A DNA stretch of 9,414 nucleotides from an uncultured Prevotella sp. (GCA_900550635.1 URSZ01000096.1:1-9414); one strand, 5' to 3'. Numbered from the stretch's first letter, positions 1-7,569 are shown. Numbers and translations are program-made. Notes: a model not told the origin generated them from the letters alone.

Positions 1-557
1 GAGTGCGTCGAATAGAAGCCCTAACGGGTGCGGCAGCCGAGGAACTGATGTATAAGAAAGACGACCTGATTGAAGGCTTGAAAGCATTCTTCAACAACGC
101 AAAAGACCTTACTTCGGTTATTAAGAAAACAATTGAGGAAAATGCCGACCTGCACAAACAATTGGAGAGTTACGTAAGGAAACGGGAGGACGAGCTGAAA
201 GACAGGCTTATCAAGTCGGCCCACAACGAAGGTGGCGTCACACTCATAAAGCATGTGGTGCCTTTCCCGCCTGAAGTGGTGAAGAATGTAATCTTCAAGA
301 TAGCGGCTGAGGTGCAGCAAGGCCTTTTCTGCGTTATAGGGTGTGTAAACCAAGGTAAGCCGACCATTACGCTTATGATAAGTAAAGACCTGATAACCGA
401 CGGCAACCTTAACGCCGGAAGCATTGTGCGCGAGGCCGCCAAGCTGATACAAGGAGGCGGAGGAGGTGCAGCCCACTTCGCAACTGCCGGCGGAAAAAAT
501 CCTGATGGTTTGAACGCAGCCATAGACCGCGCGGTAGAACTGGCGCATTTGAAGTAA
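1..557 (+). CDS. alaS: Alanyl-tRNA synthetase, C-terminal part (5' end outside window)
   Basis: This is the last 184 codons of alanyl-tRNA synthetase, the cytoplasmic enzyme that charges tRNA-Ala. The window opens inside the gene: bases 1-2 end a glycine-compatible codon and reading continues as VRRIEALTG, the conserved junction after the editing domain. A charged, probably coiled-coil stretch follows (about residues 35-70 of the visible part). The C-terminal DHHA1 domain then carries the glycine run GGGGG (residues 151-155) and the AxAGGKNPDGL segment typical of AlaS. The reading frame ends at TAA 555-557 with the usual short C-terminus. The GTG at base 3 is an internal valine, not a start. 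The catalytic and editing domains lie upstream and cannot be judged. A hairpin terminator follows 31 bases after the stop. The family identification is very secure. Confidence 0.96.
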   Translation, partial: VRRIEALTGAAAEELMYKKDDLIEGLKAFFNNAKDLTSVIKKTIEENADLHKQLESYVRKREDELKDRLIKSAHNEGGVTLIKHVVPFPPEVVKNVIFKIAAEVQQGLFCVIGCVNQGKPTITLMISKDLITDGNLNAGSIVREAAKLIQGGGGGAAHFATAGGKNPDGLNAAIDRAVELAHLK

Positions 558-588
558 ACAACACGTATTGATAACATACAGACTTGCA

Positions 589-627
589 CATCCCGCTTCG
601 TTTGAGGCGGGATGTTCTTATATATAT
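589..627 (+). terminator. Intrinsic terminator after alaS
   Basis: An 11-bp stem pairs 589-599 with 604-614 (one G.T pair) around the four-base loop GTTT. A T/A-rich tail, TTCTTATATATATAA, follows. The T-run is interrupted, so termination may be less than complete, but position and stem strength fit the end of the alaS transcript. Confidence 0.75.
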
Positions 628-746
628 AATTGTGTGCCGTTCCGTTTTGCGGCAGCTTCGGAATCATATCTTGAAAAAAATGCCGTCCTGTTGCCCGCAG
701 GCCATAAAAAACTTGCGTCGGGAATCTTTCGGAACAAAAATTTTCA

Positions 747-754
747 TACTTTTG
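747..754 (+). promoter_or_regulatory. Probable corA promoter, -7 box TACTTTTG
   Basis: TACTTTTG fits the Bacteroidota -7 consensus TAnnTTTG exactly. It is the only such match seen in the gap upstream of corA. A good -33 TTTG at the usual distance is absent; the nearest candidate, TTTC at 727-730, is too close. Transcription would be expected to begin around 760. Confidence 0.5.
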
Positions 755-782
755 CACTCGTATTAATCATTCATCTTTAGAA

Positions 783-815
783 ATGGACGACTATCACGCG
801 GAAAACGAACGCTAA
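783..815 (+). other. Possible leader peptide frame upstream of corA
   Basis: ATG at 783 opens a frame of ten codons, MDDYHAENER, closed by TAA at 813-815. It begins about 20 bases after the presumed transcription start and is in the same frame as corA. No ribosome binding site is evident, which is not informative in this phylum. The peptide is rich in acidic residues near its start. It could equally be a chance frame; translation is not shown by the sequence. Confidence 0.2.
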
Positions 816-878
816 CTGATAGGGGGACTACGCAAAACAATGCCGGTACTCCTATCCAAAAATCATGGAGTACAGCTA

Positions 879-1805
879 ATGCGAACTTATTGGAATATTA
901 ACCATACACTGCGCACAGAGGAAACTTGGCAGCCGAATTGCTGGACGCAGGTAACATGTCCCACAAACGACGACATTTCTTTTTTGGTAGACGAACTTAA
1001 GGTTCCCGAGTATTTTATCGAAGACGTGCGAGACAAAGACGAGCGCTCGCGTTATGAGTACGACGAAGGGTGGGTGCTTATAATTCTGCGCATACCTTAT
1101 GTCAGGGAAGTACGGTCGCATACACCGCATACAACCATTCCTCTCGGAATTATAATAAACAAGGAAGTGTGCGTTACGGTTTGCAACTATGAAACGAACA
1201 TGATGATTGATTTCATAGCTTACCAGCAAAAACGTAACGTTGGTTTCACCGATTCGGTGGATTTGGTTTTCCGTTTGTTCCTGTCTTCTTCGGTTTGGTA
1301 TCTGAAAAGGCTGAAGCAAATAAATACTCTGATAGAAGAATCAAAACAGAATCTCGACCGTAAAATCGATAACGAAGATCTTGTAGGGCTTTCGCGGCTA
1401 CAGGACAGCCTTACGTATTTTGCAACTTCTATAAGAGGAAACGAAATGTTGTTGTCGAAACTGAAATTCAAGCTGCCTGTCGATGAACTCGACGCCGACC
1501 TTATAGAGGATGTAAACATCGAAATGAGCCAGGCGAGGGAAATGACAAATATATATACGAACATTTTGAATTCAACGATGGAAACTTACGCTTCAATAAT
1601 AAACAACAACATGAGCAGCGTGATGAAAAGCCTTACGTCGGTTTCCATTATCCTGATGTTCCCAACGTTGATAGCAAGTTTGTTCGGAATGAACCTTATA
1701 AACGGCATGGAAGACTTGTCGTGGGGATTTCCTCTGATTTTCTGTCTTTCGATAATAGTGACAATAGCGTTCGTGTTATTGTTCAGAAGAAAGACGTGGA
1801 TTTGA
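879..1805 (+). CDS. corA: CorA-family magnesium/cobalt transporter
   Basis: CorA proteins form a homopentameric inner-membrane channel admitting Mg2+ (also Co2+ and Ni2+). The 308-residue product has the normal architecture: a large cytoplasmic N-terminal domain including IEDVRDKDERSRYEYDEGW, a long helical stalk (about residues 150-245), and two C-terminal membrane segments. The signature GMN lies at residues 270-272 at the end of the first segment; the second runs through WGFPLIFCLSIIVTIAFVLLF and ends in the basic tail RRKTWI. I chose ATG 879 because GGAG at 867-870 sits 8 bases upstream and the protein then opens MRTYWN, as relatives do. An in-frame ATG at 840 would add 13 residues and has AGGGGG 13 bases upstream. 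Family assignment is secure; the start is moderately so. Confidence 0.93.
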   Translation: MRTYWNINHTLRTEETWQPNCWTQVTCPTNDDISFLVDELKVPEYFIEDVRDKDERSRYEYDEGWVLIILRIPYVREVRSHTPHTTIPLGIIINKEVCVTVCNYETNMMIDFIAYQQKRNVGFTDSVDLVFRLFLSSSVWYLKRLKQINTLIEESKQNLDRKIDNEDLVGLSRLQDSLTYFATSIRGNEMLLSKLKFKLPVDELDADLIEDVNIEMSQAREMTNIYTNILNSTMETYASIINNNMSSVMKSLTSVSIILMFPTLIASLFGMNLINGMEDLSWGFPLIFCLSIIVTIAFVLLFRRKTWI

Positions 1806-1979
1806 CTTTCCGGCAAACTCGCAGTTGGCTCATTCAGATAAAATCCATAACAGCCGAGCGGCTATATTTTGCAGTCAGTTTTTTGCCGTTTAGCCCGGCA
1901 ATGAGTAAAACGGTCGACGCTTGAAAATAAAAATTGAAAAAAGCCGTAATTTTATTAGGTTGTTAAAATAAAAATAATT

Positions 1980-1986
1980 TAATTTG
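1980..1986 (+). promoter_or_regulatory. Possible promoter of the DUF349 gene, TAATTTG
   Basis: In the AT-rich 211-base gap after corA, TAATTTG at 1980-1986 is one base short of the Bacteroidota -7 consensus TAnnTTTG. A TTG at 1960-1962 lies 17 bases upstream, in the place of a -33 element. It would give a leader of roughly 25 bases before ATG 2017. I see no clear terminator for corA in this gap; the dyad TTGCCG/CGGCAA at 1883-1888 and 1896-1901 has no T-run after it. Confidence 0.35.
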
Positions 1987-2016
1987 TAGCGTTAATCAAT
2001 ATATTGATTCGATAAT

Positions 2017-4053
2017 ATGTCAGAAAACGATATGACACTCTCTCAAGAAGAGCTACGTAAAAGCGAGCCGCAAGCGGTTGAAAAACCAGAGGCAGCCACA
2101 GAGCCTGCAGAAGTACAGGAAGCACCAGTAACCGAAGCGCAGGAAGAGCCTGCGGAGACTGATGTCTCGCAGCAGGAACAGAATGAGGCAGAGCCGGAGG
2201 TGAAACAGCCGGAAAGCAAGACTGAAGTAATTGACCGTTTAAAAGAACTGGCCAAGAGTGACAAGCCTGTCGATAAAAACGAACTCGAGCAGCTGAAGAA
2301 AGCGTATTACCGTTTCCGTCATGCAGAGGTGCTGAAAGAGCGTGAAGCATTCCTGAACGGTGGTGGCGCAGAGGATGATTTCATGCCGCAGCCCGACACC
2401 GACGAGGAAAGTTTCAAGGCTGAGATGTCGCTCGTCAAAGAAAAACGGGCCAAGCAGCACGAAGCTCTTGAACAGCAGAAGAGGGAAAATCTCCAGAAAA
2501 AGCAACAGATACTCGAGGAAATAAAGAAACTGTCATCCTCGCCCGAAGAAGCCAACATGAATTACGAACAATTCCGCAAGCTCCAGGCTGAATGGCGTGA
2601 AACAAACCCAGTGCCGGCAGAGAATGCTACGGATCTTTGGAAGAGTTATCAACTTTATGTGGAGCAGTTCTACGACTTGTTGAAACTTAACAGCGAGTTC
2701 CGCGAGTACGACTTCAAGAAAAACTATGAGGCAAAGATACATCTTTGCGAAGCCGCAGAAAAACTGCTTGAAGAGCCGGATCCCGTTTCCGCTTTCCACC
2801 AGCTTCAGAAACTTCATCAGGAATTTCGGGAAATAGGACCGGTGGCAAAGGATTTGCGCGAATCTGTTTGGGAGCGTTTCAAATCGGCTTCTACGCAGAT
2901 AAACAAACGTCACCAGGAATATTATGAGAAAATCAAGGCCCGCGAAGAAGAGAACCTCGTAAAGAAGACTGCGCTTTGCGAAAAGGTAGAAGGCTTTGAA
3001 CTCGACAAACTTAAATCGTTTGCCGACTGGGACAAGGTAACAAAAGAGATAATTGCCATCCAGGCAGAGTGGAAAACGATAGGCTTCACGCCCAAGAATA
3101 TGAATGCCAAGATATTCGAACGCTTCCGCAAGGCCTGTGACGCATTCTTCAAGCAGAAATCCGAGCATTTCAAGGAACTCAAGAGCGCGCTTAGCGAGAA
3201 CTATGCAAAGAAAATGGAACTTTGCGAAAAGGCCGAGTCTCTTAAGGACAACACCGATTGGAATCCAACCACTAATATATTCATAGCTTTACAGAAAGAG
3301 TGGAAAACCATAGGAGCAGTGCCTAAGAAATATTCCGACGCTGTTTGGAAACGTTTCTCCGACGCTTGCAACGCTTTCTTTGCCGCACGCGATAAGGCAA
3401 CTTCTTCACAGCGTGCCGAGGAAAATGAGAACCTCGAGAAGAAACGTTCCATTGTCGAGCGCCTCAAAGCAATAACGGCCGACGCCAAGCAGGAAGGCGA
3501 GGCGCAGTTGCGTTCGCTTATGGAAGAATGGCAGTCTGTCGGCCACATTCCCTATAAATATAAGGACAAGCTCTACAAGGCTTACCGCGAGCAGGTAGAC
3601 CGTTTGTGCAAGGAGCTCGATGTGCGCCGCATTTCGCACCGTGCGGAAAACCTCAAGGCTAAAGTAACGGCTGCAATATCACGTGGCGGCGACGCAATGC
3701 TGCGCGAACGCGACCGCCTGTTCCGCGCATACGAGACTAAACGTAACGAGATAAAGACTTACGAAAATAACCTCGGCTTCCTCAACGCTGCTTCAAAGAG
3801 CGGCAACAGTCTGCTCGACGAGATGAAGCGTCGTATGGAAAGCCTGAAGGCAGAACTCGAAGACATACGCAAATCGATAGAGGACATCGACGCCAAAGCA
3901 AAGGAACCGGCCGGTAACGAGACGACCGAACAGGCTAAGGAGACTGCGGGAACTGAAACAGCCGGGCAGTCTGTTGAAGATTCTGCCGCAAAAGCAGAGA
4001 AAGAAACAGAAAAACCTGCCGATAATCCGGGAGATACCGCAGCCGACAAGTAG
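2017..4053 (+). CDS. DUF349 repeat protein, five repeats
   Basis: This 678-residue protein has no signal peptide or membrane segment and is probably cytoplasmic. Residues 1-70 are acidic and rich in Pro, Glu and Gln; a charged, probably coiled-coil helical part follows (about 70-178). Five DUF349 repeats begin near residues 181, 255, 337, 414 and 493, each 74-82 long. They share a core seen clearly as EWKTIGFTPKN and EWKTIGAVPKK, followed by an aromatic/RF element (KIFERFRKACDAFF, AVWKRFSDACNAFF). Repeat 2 has EFREIGPVAKD; repeats 1 and 5 are the most divergent. After a helical segment, the tail from about residue 628 is low-complexity Thr/Glu/Ala/Lys. DUF349 is predicted all-helical and no biochemical role is known to me. 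ATG 2017 is the first in frame; 2032 is an alternative. Its own terminator suggests a single-gene unit. Confidence 0.93.
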   Translation: MSENDMTLSQEELRKSEPQAVEKPEAATEPAEVQEAPVTEAQEEPAETDVSQQEQNEAEPEVKQPESKTEVIDRLKELAKSDKPVDKNELEQLKKAYYRFRHAEVLKEREAFLNGGGAEDDFMPQPDTDEESFKAEMSLVKEKRAKQHEALEQQKRENLQKKQQILEEIKKLSSSPEEANMNYEQFRKLQAEWRETNPVPAENATDLWKSYQLYVEQFYDLLKLNSEFREYDFKKNYEAKIHLCEAAEKLLEEPDPVSAFHQLQKLHQEFREIGPVAKDLRESVWERFKSASTQINKRHQEYYEKIKAREEENLVKKTALCEKVEGFELDKLKSFADWDKVTKEIIAIQAEWKTIGFTPKNMNAKIFERFRKACDAFFKQKSEHFKELKSALSENYAKKMELCEKAESLKDNTDWNPTTNIFIALQKEWKTIGAVPKKYSDAVWKRFSDACNAFFAARDKATSSQRAEENENLEKKRSIVERLKAITADAKQEGEAQLRSLMEEWQSVGHIPYKYKDKLYKAYREQVDRLCKELDVRRISHRAENLKAKVTAAISRGGDAMLRERDRLFRAYETKRNEIKTYENNLGFLNAASKSGNSLLDEMKRRMESLKAELEDIRKSIEDIDAKAKEPAGNETTEQAKETAGTETAGQSVEDSAAKAEKETEKPADNPGDTAADK

Positions 4054-4095
4054 AAGTCCGGCGATTTGCTGAATAAGTAATAATGATTAATAGTG

Positions 4096-4131
4096 TAAGC
4101 CGTCGGGCTGTGTCCCGGCGGCTTATTTTTT
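4096..4131 (+). terminator. Intrinsic terminator after the DUF349 gene
   Basis: A 12-bp stem pairs 4096-4107 with 4114-4125 (one T.G pair) around the loop CTGTGT, and TTTTTT follows at 4126-4131. It lies 42 bases after the DUF349 stop and ends 18 bases before the lipoprotein start, so it separates the two genes or limits read-through between them. Confidence 0.9.
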
Positions 4132-4149
4132 ATATAAAATCTAAGAGTT

Positions 4150-4989
4150 ATGAGAATGAATAAACGTAAAACCCGCAGCCTGAAGTTATGTTTCCTTTTC
4201 TTGTTGCCCGCGTTGGCGTTGTCTGTGCTGGTATCGTGCAACGACAATGTGCTTTCCAAACGCCTCGCCCGCAATGCAATCGAGCGCGAGGCCATGTTCC
4301 GCGACAGTAGCCAGGTGGTGAAGTTCGATGTGGGATATTATGAAATACGTCCTGAAATGCGGGAGGCTCTCGATACACTCGTCGCGCTCGGGGTTATAAA
4401 TTGTAAGGTAGAGGAGGTTGTGGAACACCGCCGTTTCGAGAAATACACGTGGTGGGAAGGTACAAAGGTGTATTACAAGGATGTAACGCATTATTTTGCC
4501 GACGTTTCGCTAACAGAATCGGGCGAAGCGTATATGGTAAGCGATCCGCCTATAACAAGGCTTGGGGATGACTTTACGTTGAGCGATTCGTTGCTGCTTT
4601 CTGAAAACTCTCTTTTTGTCCAAACAGACGATGAAACAGCGGCAGACAGCGTCGGTGCGATTGAAGCGCCTGAAAATGATACCGACACAGTGGAAAAAGC
4701 GAAACAGAATGCTTACGCTGTTGCACTCGACAAGGTTAGGTACACTTCATATTGGATGTTGGCCGGTTTTTATCGAGTGGACAAGGTTGGTGAGGTCTTC
4801 TGTCCGCCCGATTACGCAAAGGAAGGCCGCGGGGTATGCCGTTTCATTTGCCGTTTTACAGGACTGTCACCTTTCGGCCGGGTTATGACCTCCCACAAGG
4901 AAGGTGAAACTCGTAAGGGCAGGGCCACTCTGCTTCATTATTTGGACGAAGGGTGGGTGGTAGATTTCCTGAGCTTTGATGAATATTGA
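4150..4989 (+). CDS. Predicted lipoprotein of unknown function
   Basis: I do not recognise this 279-residue family. The N-terminus is a lipoprotein signal: basic residues (RMNKRKTR), a hydrophobic stretch, then lipobox LVSC with the acylated cysteine at residue 30. Asn and Asp follow the cysteine, so the mature protein begins CNDN and is probably anchored in the envelope. Two parts can be seen. The first (about 68-130) has a helix ending in LVALGVI, then HYFADVSLTESGEAYM. A low-complexity acidic linker (about 155-185) separates it from the second (about 195-275), with MLAGFYRVDKVGEV, then CRFICRFTGLSPFGRVM and GWVVDFLSF. Both halves show a helix, strands and a Leu/Thr-x-x-Gly-like turn, so an internal duplication is possible. 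No promoter is evident; expression may depend on read-through of the terminator just upstream. ATG 4156 is an alternative start. Confidence 0.8.
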   Translation: MRMNKRKTRSLKLCFLFLLPALALSVLVSCNDNVLSKRLARNAIEREAMFRDSSQVVKFDVGYYEIRPEMREALDTLVALGVINCKVEEVVEHRRFEKYTWWEGTKVYYKDVTHYFADVSLTESGEAYMVSDPPITRLGDDFTLSDSLLLSENSLFVQTDDETAADSVGAIEAPENDTDTVEKAKQNAYAVALDKVRYTSYWMLAGFYRVDKVGEVFCPPDYAKEGRGVCRFICRFTGLSPFGRVMTSHKEGETRKGRATLLHYLDEGWVVDFLSFDEY

Positions 4990-5120
4990 CGAGCAACATG
5001 GATTTCGGAAAAGGCAGCACTTATGTGTTTTTCTGTTTTTGTCTGCCTTTATATGCGTTTTCGGAAATTGTAAAATAAAACGCTGTTGAGAGCAAATAAA
5101 AATTTTCTCTGAGATAATTC

Positions 5121-5162
5121 AAAATATGTCCGACCTATTTTAAAATAGGTCGGACATATTTT
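5121..5162. repeat. Perfect 42-bp palindrome, copy 1 of a dispersed repeat
   Basis: Bases 5121-5141 are the exact reverse complement of 5142-5162. The arms begin AAAATATGTCCGACC and end in TTTT, with no spacer. Transcribed rightward it gives a long hairpin ending in six Ts (5159-5164), so it can act as the terminator of the lipoprotein gene; leftward the T-run is four. A related imperfect copy sits at 8886-8927, outside any terminator position, so the element is more than a local terminator. The octamers AAAATATG (5121) and AAAATAGG (5142) are exactly 21 bases apart. Confidence 0.9.
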
Positions 5163-5250
5163 TTGCGGGGTCTTAAGTGTTGATTTTTATAAGGGTTAAG
5201 TGACAGACAAAAACAGACTCTCGTTATTGCTTTGCCGTAGCGGGAATAAA

Positions 5251-5283
5251 ATACCCCGCCCTGCATTGTGCGGGGCGGGGTAT
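5251..5283 (-). terminator. Intrinsic terminator of the alpha-galactosidase operon
   Basis: ATACCCCGCCC (5251-5261) pairs with 5273-5283 over 11 bp, and the stem can close further to a three-base loop at 5266-5268 with one G.T pair. On the minus strand the hairpin is followed by TTTATT, placing it about 55 bases after the stop codon of the GH36 gene. A second small GC hairpin (GCGGC 5297-5301 with GCCGC 5308-5312) lies between the gene and this terminator. Confidence 0.8.
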
Positions 5284-5337
5284 GGCATGTCATTATGCGG
5301 CTTGGCTGCCGCGTGTTTGCTTGTTTCCCTTGCTTGC

Positions 5338-7521
5338 TCAGTTCACCGCTTCGAGTTTGAATACGGCGCTTGAGTAATCATCGTTCAGCCATACGCGGAT
5401 ACCGTTGTTTTTGAGTGCGCTTCCGCTTATCACCTTGCCGTTAAGGGCGTTGGGGCGCTTGGGGTCTTGTGGCGTGAGGTCGGTGAACTTATAGTTCTTG
5501 TTCGGGTCAACGCCGTCGAGGCGTATAATCGGAGTGTTCTGTATGGAGCAGTACTTGCGTGTGCGGTAAACGTAGAACACGGCTTTGCTCTTGTCTTCCG
5601 AAGCATACATGAGCGACGTAACGTCGTCGGTGTCGTAAGGCGAGTTCAGGCGGTAGAGGTCGCCGAACTGCACAACGGGGCGCACTTCCTTATAAGCGGC
5701 TATGGCTCGTTTTGCAAATTCCTTTTCGGCGTCGTTCATGTTCTTGGGTTGTATTTCCATGCCGAGGCGTCCCTGCATTGCCACGTCAAAGCGGAATTTG
5801 AACGGCACTGTGCGTCCCGTCTGGTGGTTGGGAGCTGCACTCACGTGTGCGGCCATTGCGAGCGAGGGATAGAAGTGCGATGTTCCCCACTGCATGAACA
5901 GGCGCTGGTAAGCGTCGGTGTCGTCCGAGGTCCAGAATTCGTCAAAGTAGGGCAGGTAGCCGTAGTTGATACGTCCGCCGCCGCTGGCACAAGCCTGTAC
6001 AACCACGTCGGGATGTTTCTCGCGCAGGCGTTTCAGCACGTTACGCATGCCGAGCTGGTAGTCGATGTATATTTGCGACTGTTTGTCGGCGGGAAGGTAG
6101 TGCGAGCCGTAGTTCATTATGTCGGCGTTTGCGTCCCATTTGATGTAAGCCACTTCGGGGTTCTCCGTTACGATGTTGTCGAATACCGAGAACACAAAGT
6201 CCTGCACATCGGGGTTTGTAAGGTCGAGCACCATCTGTGTGCCGCCGCGTCCCTGGCTAAGCGGGCGGTTGGGGCTGCTGAGCGCCCAGTCGGGATGTTT
6301 TTCGAACAGCTCGCTCTTGGTGTTTACCATTTCAGGCTCAATCCAGATTCCGAACTTTATGCCGTGTTTCTTGGCTGCGTCGGTAAGACCTTTTATTCCC
6401 AGCGGGAGTTTTTTCTTGTTCACCATCCAGTCGCCGAGGCTGGTGTGGTCGGTGTCGCGCGGATATTTATCGCCGAACCAGCCGTCGTCCATTACGAACA
6501 ACTCGCCGCCCAGCGCTGCAATGTCGCCCATCATCTGGTCCATAACGTCCTGCGTGATGTTCATGTACACACCTTCCCAGCTGTTGAGGAGCACCATGCG
6601 CTCGCGGTCGCCGTTCCACAGGGCGTATTTGCGTGCCCAGCGGTGAATGGCGCGGCTTACGCCGCCTTTGCCTTCGGTTGAGTAGGTCATTGCGAACTCG
6701 GGCGTGGTAAACGTTTTTCCGCCGTCGAGCATGTAGCGCGATGTCTCTTCGTTAATGCCGGCGAATATCTCGAGGCTGTTGTTTTGGGCGTGCACTTTTA
6801 TTTTGTAGTTTCCGCTCCATGCCAGTACGCCGCCGAATACGGTGCCGCTGTTCTCAGTTGCGGGGCCGCCAACGGAAAGCATTAGCGATGGATTGTCGAG
6901 TGCCGCGTTGCGCACACCTTGCTTGTTGGCAATTACGAGCTGGCCGTTCTGCAGTTTGCCTTCTTCGACAAACGATTCTGCGCCCCAAGCTCCGTGGAAA
7001 TGCGTAACGTAGTTGTCGGAGCGGATTACCGGGATGTTTGCCGAGGCAAACAGCTCGAGCGCAACGGTTTTCTTTGCGTTGTTCACGAGTTCTGTCCATG
7101 TGGAAATCACGTCCGTACCGTTGTAAGCCTTGAAGTATTGGCGTATAACGAAGGGATACACCCTGTCTTTCATGTTTATCTGAATAATCGAGCCGTCGGC
7201 GTCCGAGGTTTCCTTTACGCTTTCAACCTCCAGGTCGAGCGTCATCGAGCCGTCGGGCTGTGTTACCGCGATAGCTTTTTCGTTTTCCGACCATATGCCG
7301 AACGCAGGGTAGGAGTGGCAGTCGAATGTCATACCAGCTGCCCTCATGCTTTCAACAGATGTGGCAGGATTGATTTTCGGCCCGTAATACACAAACTTGG
7401 GCGTCCCGTTGTCATTGGCTACTATAAGCGTAGTGTTGGGCGTGGAGAGTGTGTAGTTTTGTGCCATGATGGTACATGCCGAAAATACGGCGGCAAGTAC
7501 GGTTAGTGCAAAATGTCTCAT
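5338..7521 (-). CDS. Secreted alpha-galactosidase, glycoside hydrolase family 36
   Basis: This 727-residue enzyme should release terminal alpha-galactose from melibiose, raffinose-type sugars or galactomannan side chains by a retaining mechanism. Residues 1-20 form a signal peptide, with likely cleavage after TIMA before QNY, so it is exported, probably to the periplasm. A beta-sandwich N-terminal domain (about 25-285) precedes the barrel. Barrel motifs: LNSWEG (312-317), MDDGWFG (344-350), WIEPEM (393-398), KWDAN with nucleophile Asp463, CASGGGR (511-517) and SDDTDA with acid/base Asp533. The 70-residue spacing between the two aspartates agrees with the spacing I recall for characterised GH36 enzymes. 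A small beta domain closes the protein. All key residues are present and length is normal for the clade. It lies 48 bases downstream of the DUF1573 gene with no promoter box between, suggesting co-transcription. No SusC/SusD pair or regulator adjoins it. Exact substrate is unknown. Confidence 0.95.
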   Translation of the reverse strand: MRHFALTVLAAVFSACTIMAQNYTLSTPNTTLIVANDNGTPKFVYYGPKINPATSVESMRAAGMTFDCHSYPAFGIWSENEKAIAVTQPDGSMTLDLEVESVKETSDADGSIIQINMKDRVYPFVIRQYFKAYNGTDVISTWTELVNNAKKTVALELFASANIPVIRSDNYVTHFHGAWGAESFVEEGKLQNGQLVIANKQGVRNAALDNPSLMLSVGGPATENSGTVFGGVLAWSGNYKIKVHAQNNSLEIFAGINEETSRYMLDGGKTFTTPEFAMTYSTEGKGGVSRAIHRWARKYALWNGDRERMVLLNSWEGVYMNITQDVMDQMMGDIAALGGELFVMDDGWFGDKYPRDTDHTSLGDWMVNKKKLPLGIKGLTDAAKKHGIKFGIWIEPEMVNTKSELFEKHPDWALSSPNRPLSQGRGGTQMVLDLTNPDVQDFVFSVFDNIVTENPEVAYIKWDANADIMNYGSHYLPADKQSQIYIDYQLGMRNVLKRLREKHPDVVVQACASGGGRINYGYLPYFDEFWTSDDTDAYQRLFMQWGTSHFYPSLAMAAHVSAAPNHQTGRTVPFKFRFDVAMQGRLGMEIQPKNMNDAEKEFAKRAIAAYKEVRPVVQFGDLYRLNSPYDTDDVTSLMYASEDKSKAVFYVYRTRKYCSIQNTPIIRLDGVDPNKNYKFTDLTPQDPKRPNALNGKVISGSALKNNGIRVWLNDDYSSAVFKLEAVN

Positions 7522-7569
7522 AAGGGATTATTGTTTGGTTAATTAGATTTGTTTTTCGGTATTGCAGGC

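Larger units (their letters stand above)
558..878 (+). other. alaS-corA intergenic region and corA leader
   Basis: This 321-base gap holds the alaS terminator, a Bacteroidota-type promoter box at 747-754 and a possible 10-residue leader reading frame at 783-815. Between them (615-746) I see only small dyads, for example TGCCG/CGGCA at 635-639 and 650-654, and no convincing gene or RNA. If transcription begins just after the promoter box, corA has a leader of roughly 115 bases, long for a simple housekeeping gene. Confidence 0.6.
4990..5337. other. Convergent intergenic region with palindrome and terminators
   Basis: This 348-base gap lies between the converging lipoprotein and alpha-galactosidase genes. 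It holds a loose dyad (AAAGGCAG 5010-5017 with CTGCCTTT 5043-5050, 25-base loop), the perfect palindrome at 5121-5162, and the GC-rich minus-strand terminator at 5251-5283. I see no credible coding frame; 5165-5245 shows no structure I can name. Confidence 0.7.

Noticed and set aside
1883..1901. TTGCCG/CGGCAA dyad as a corA terminator
   Set aside because: No T-run follows it on either strand; the Ts lie before it on the plus strand.
4098..4113. The 16-mer AGCCGTCGGGCTGTGT also occurs at 7248-7263 inside the GH36 gene
   Set aside because: One copy is half of a terminator and the other encodes part of a protein on the opposite strand; surroundings differ, so I take it as chance.
5467..6681. 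A 404-codon open frame on the plus strand, antisense to the alpha-galactosidase gene
   Set aside because: It lies entirely within the secure GH36 gene, has no start context and no recognisable motifs. Long antisense frames are common opposite genes with biased third positions.
7474..7476. Cys16 of the alpha-galactosidase as a lipoprotein anchor (FSAC)
   Set aside because: The -3 residue is Phe and a good signal peptidase I site, TIMA before Gln, follows directly, so a soluble exported enzyme is more likely.
6919..7506. A 195-codon plus-strand frame and similar antisense frames opposite GH36, DUF1573 and alaS
   Set aside because: All are covered by genes with clear family motifs on the other strand; none has a plausible product.
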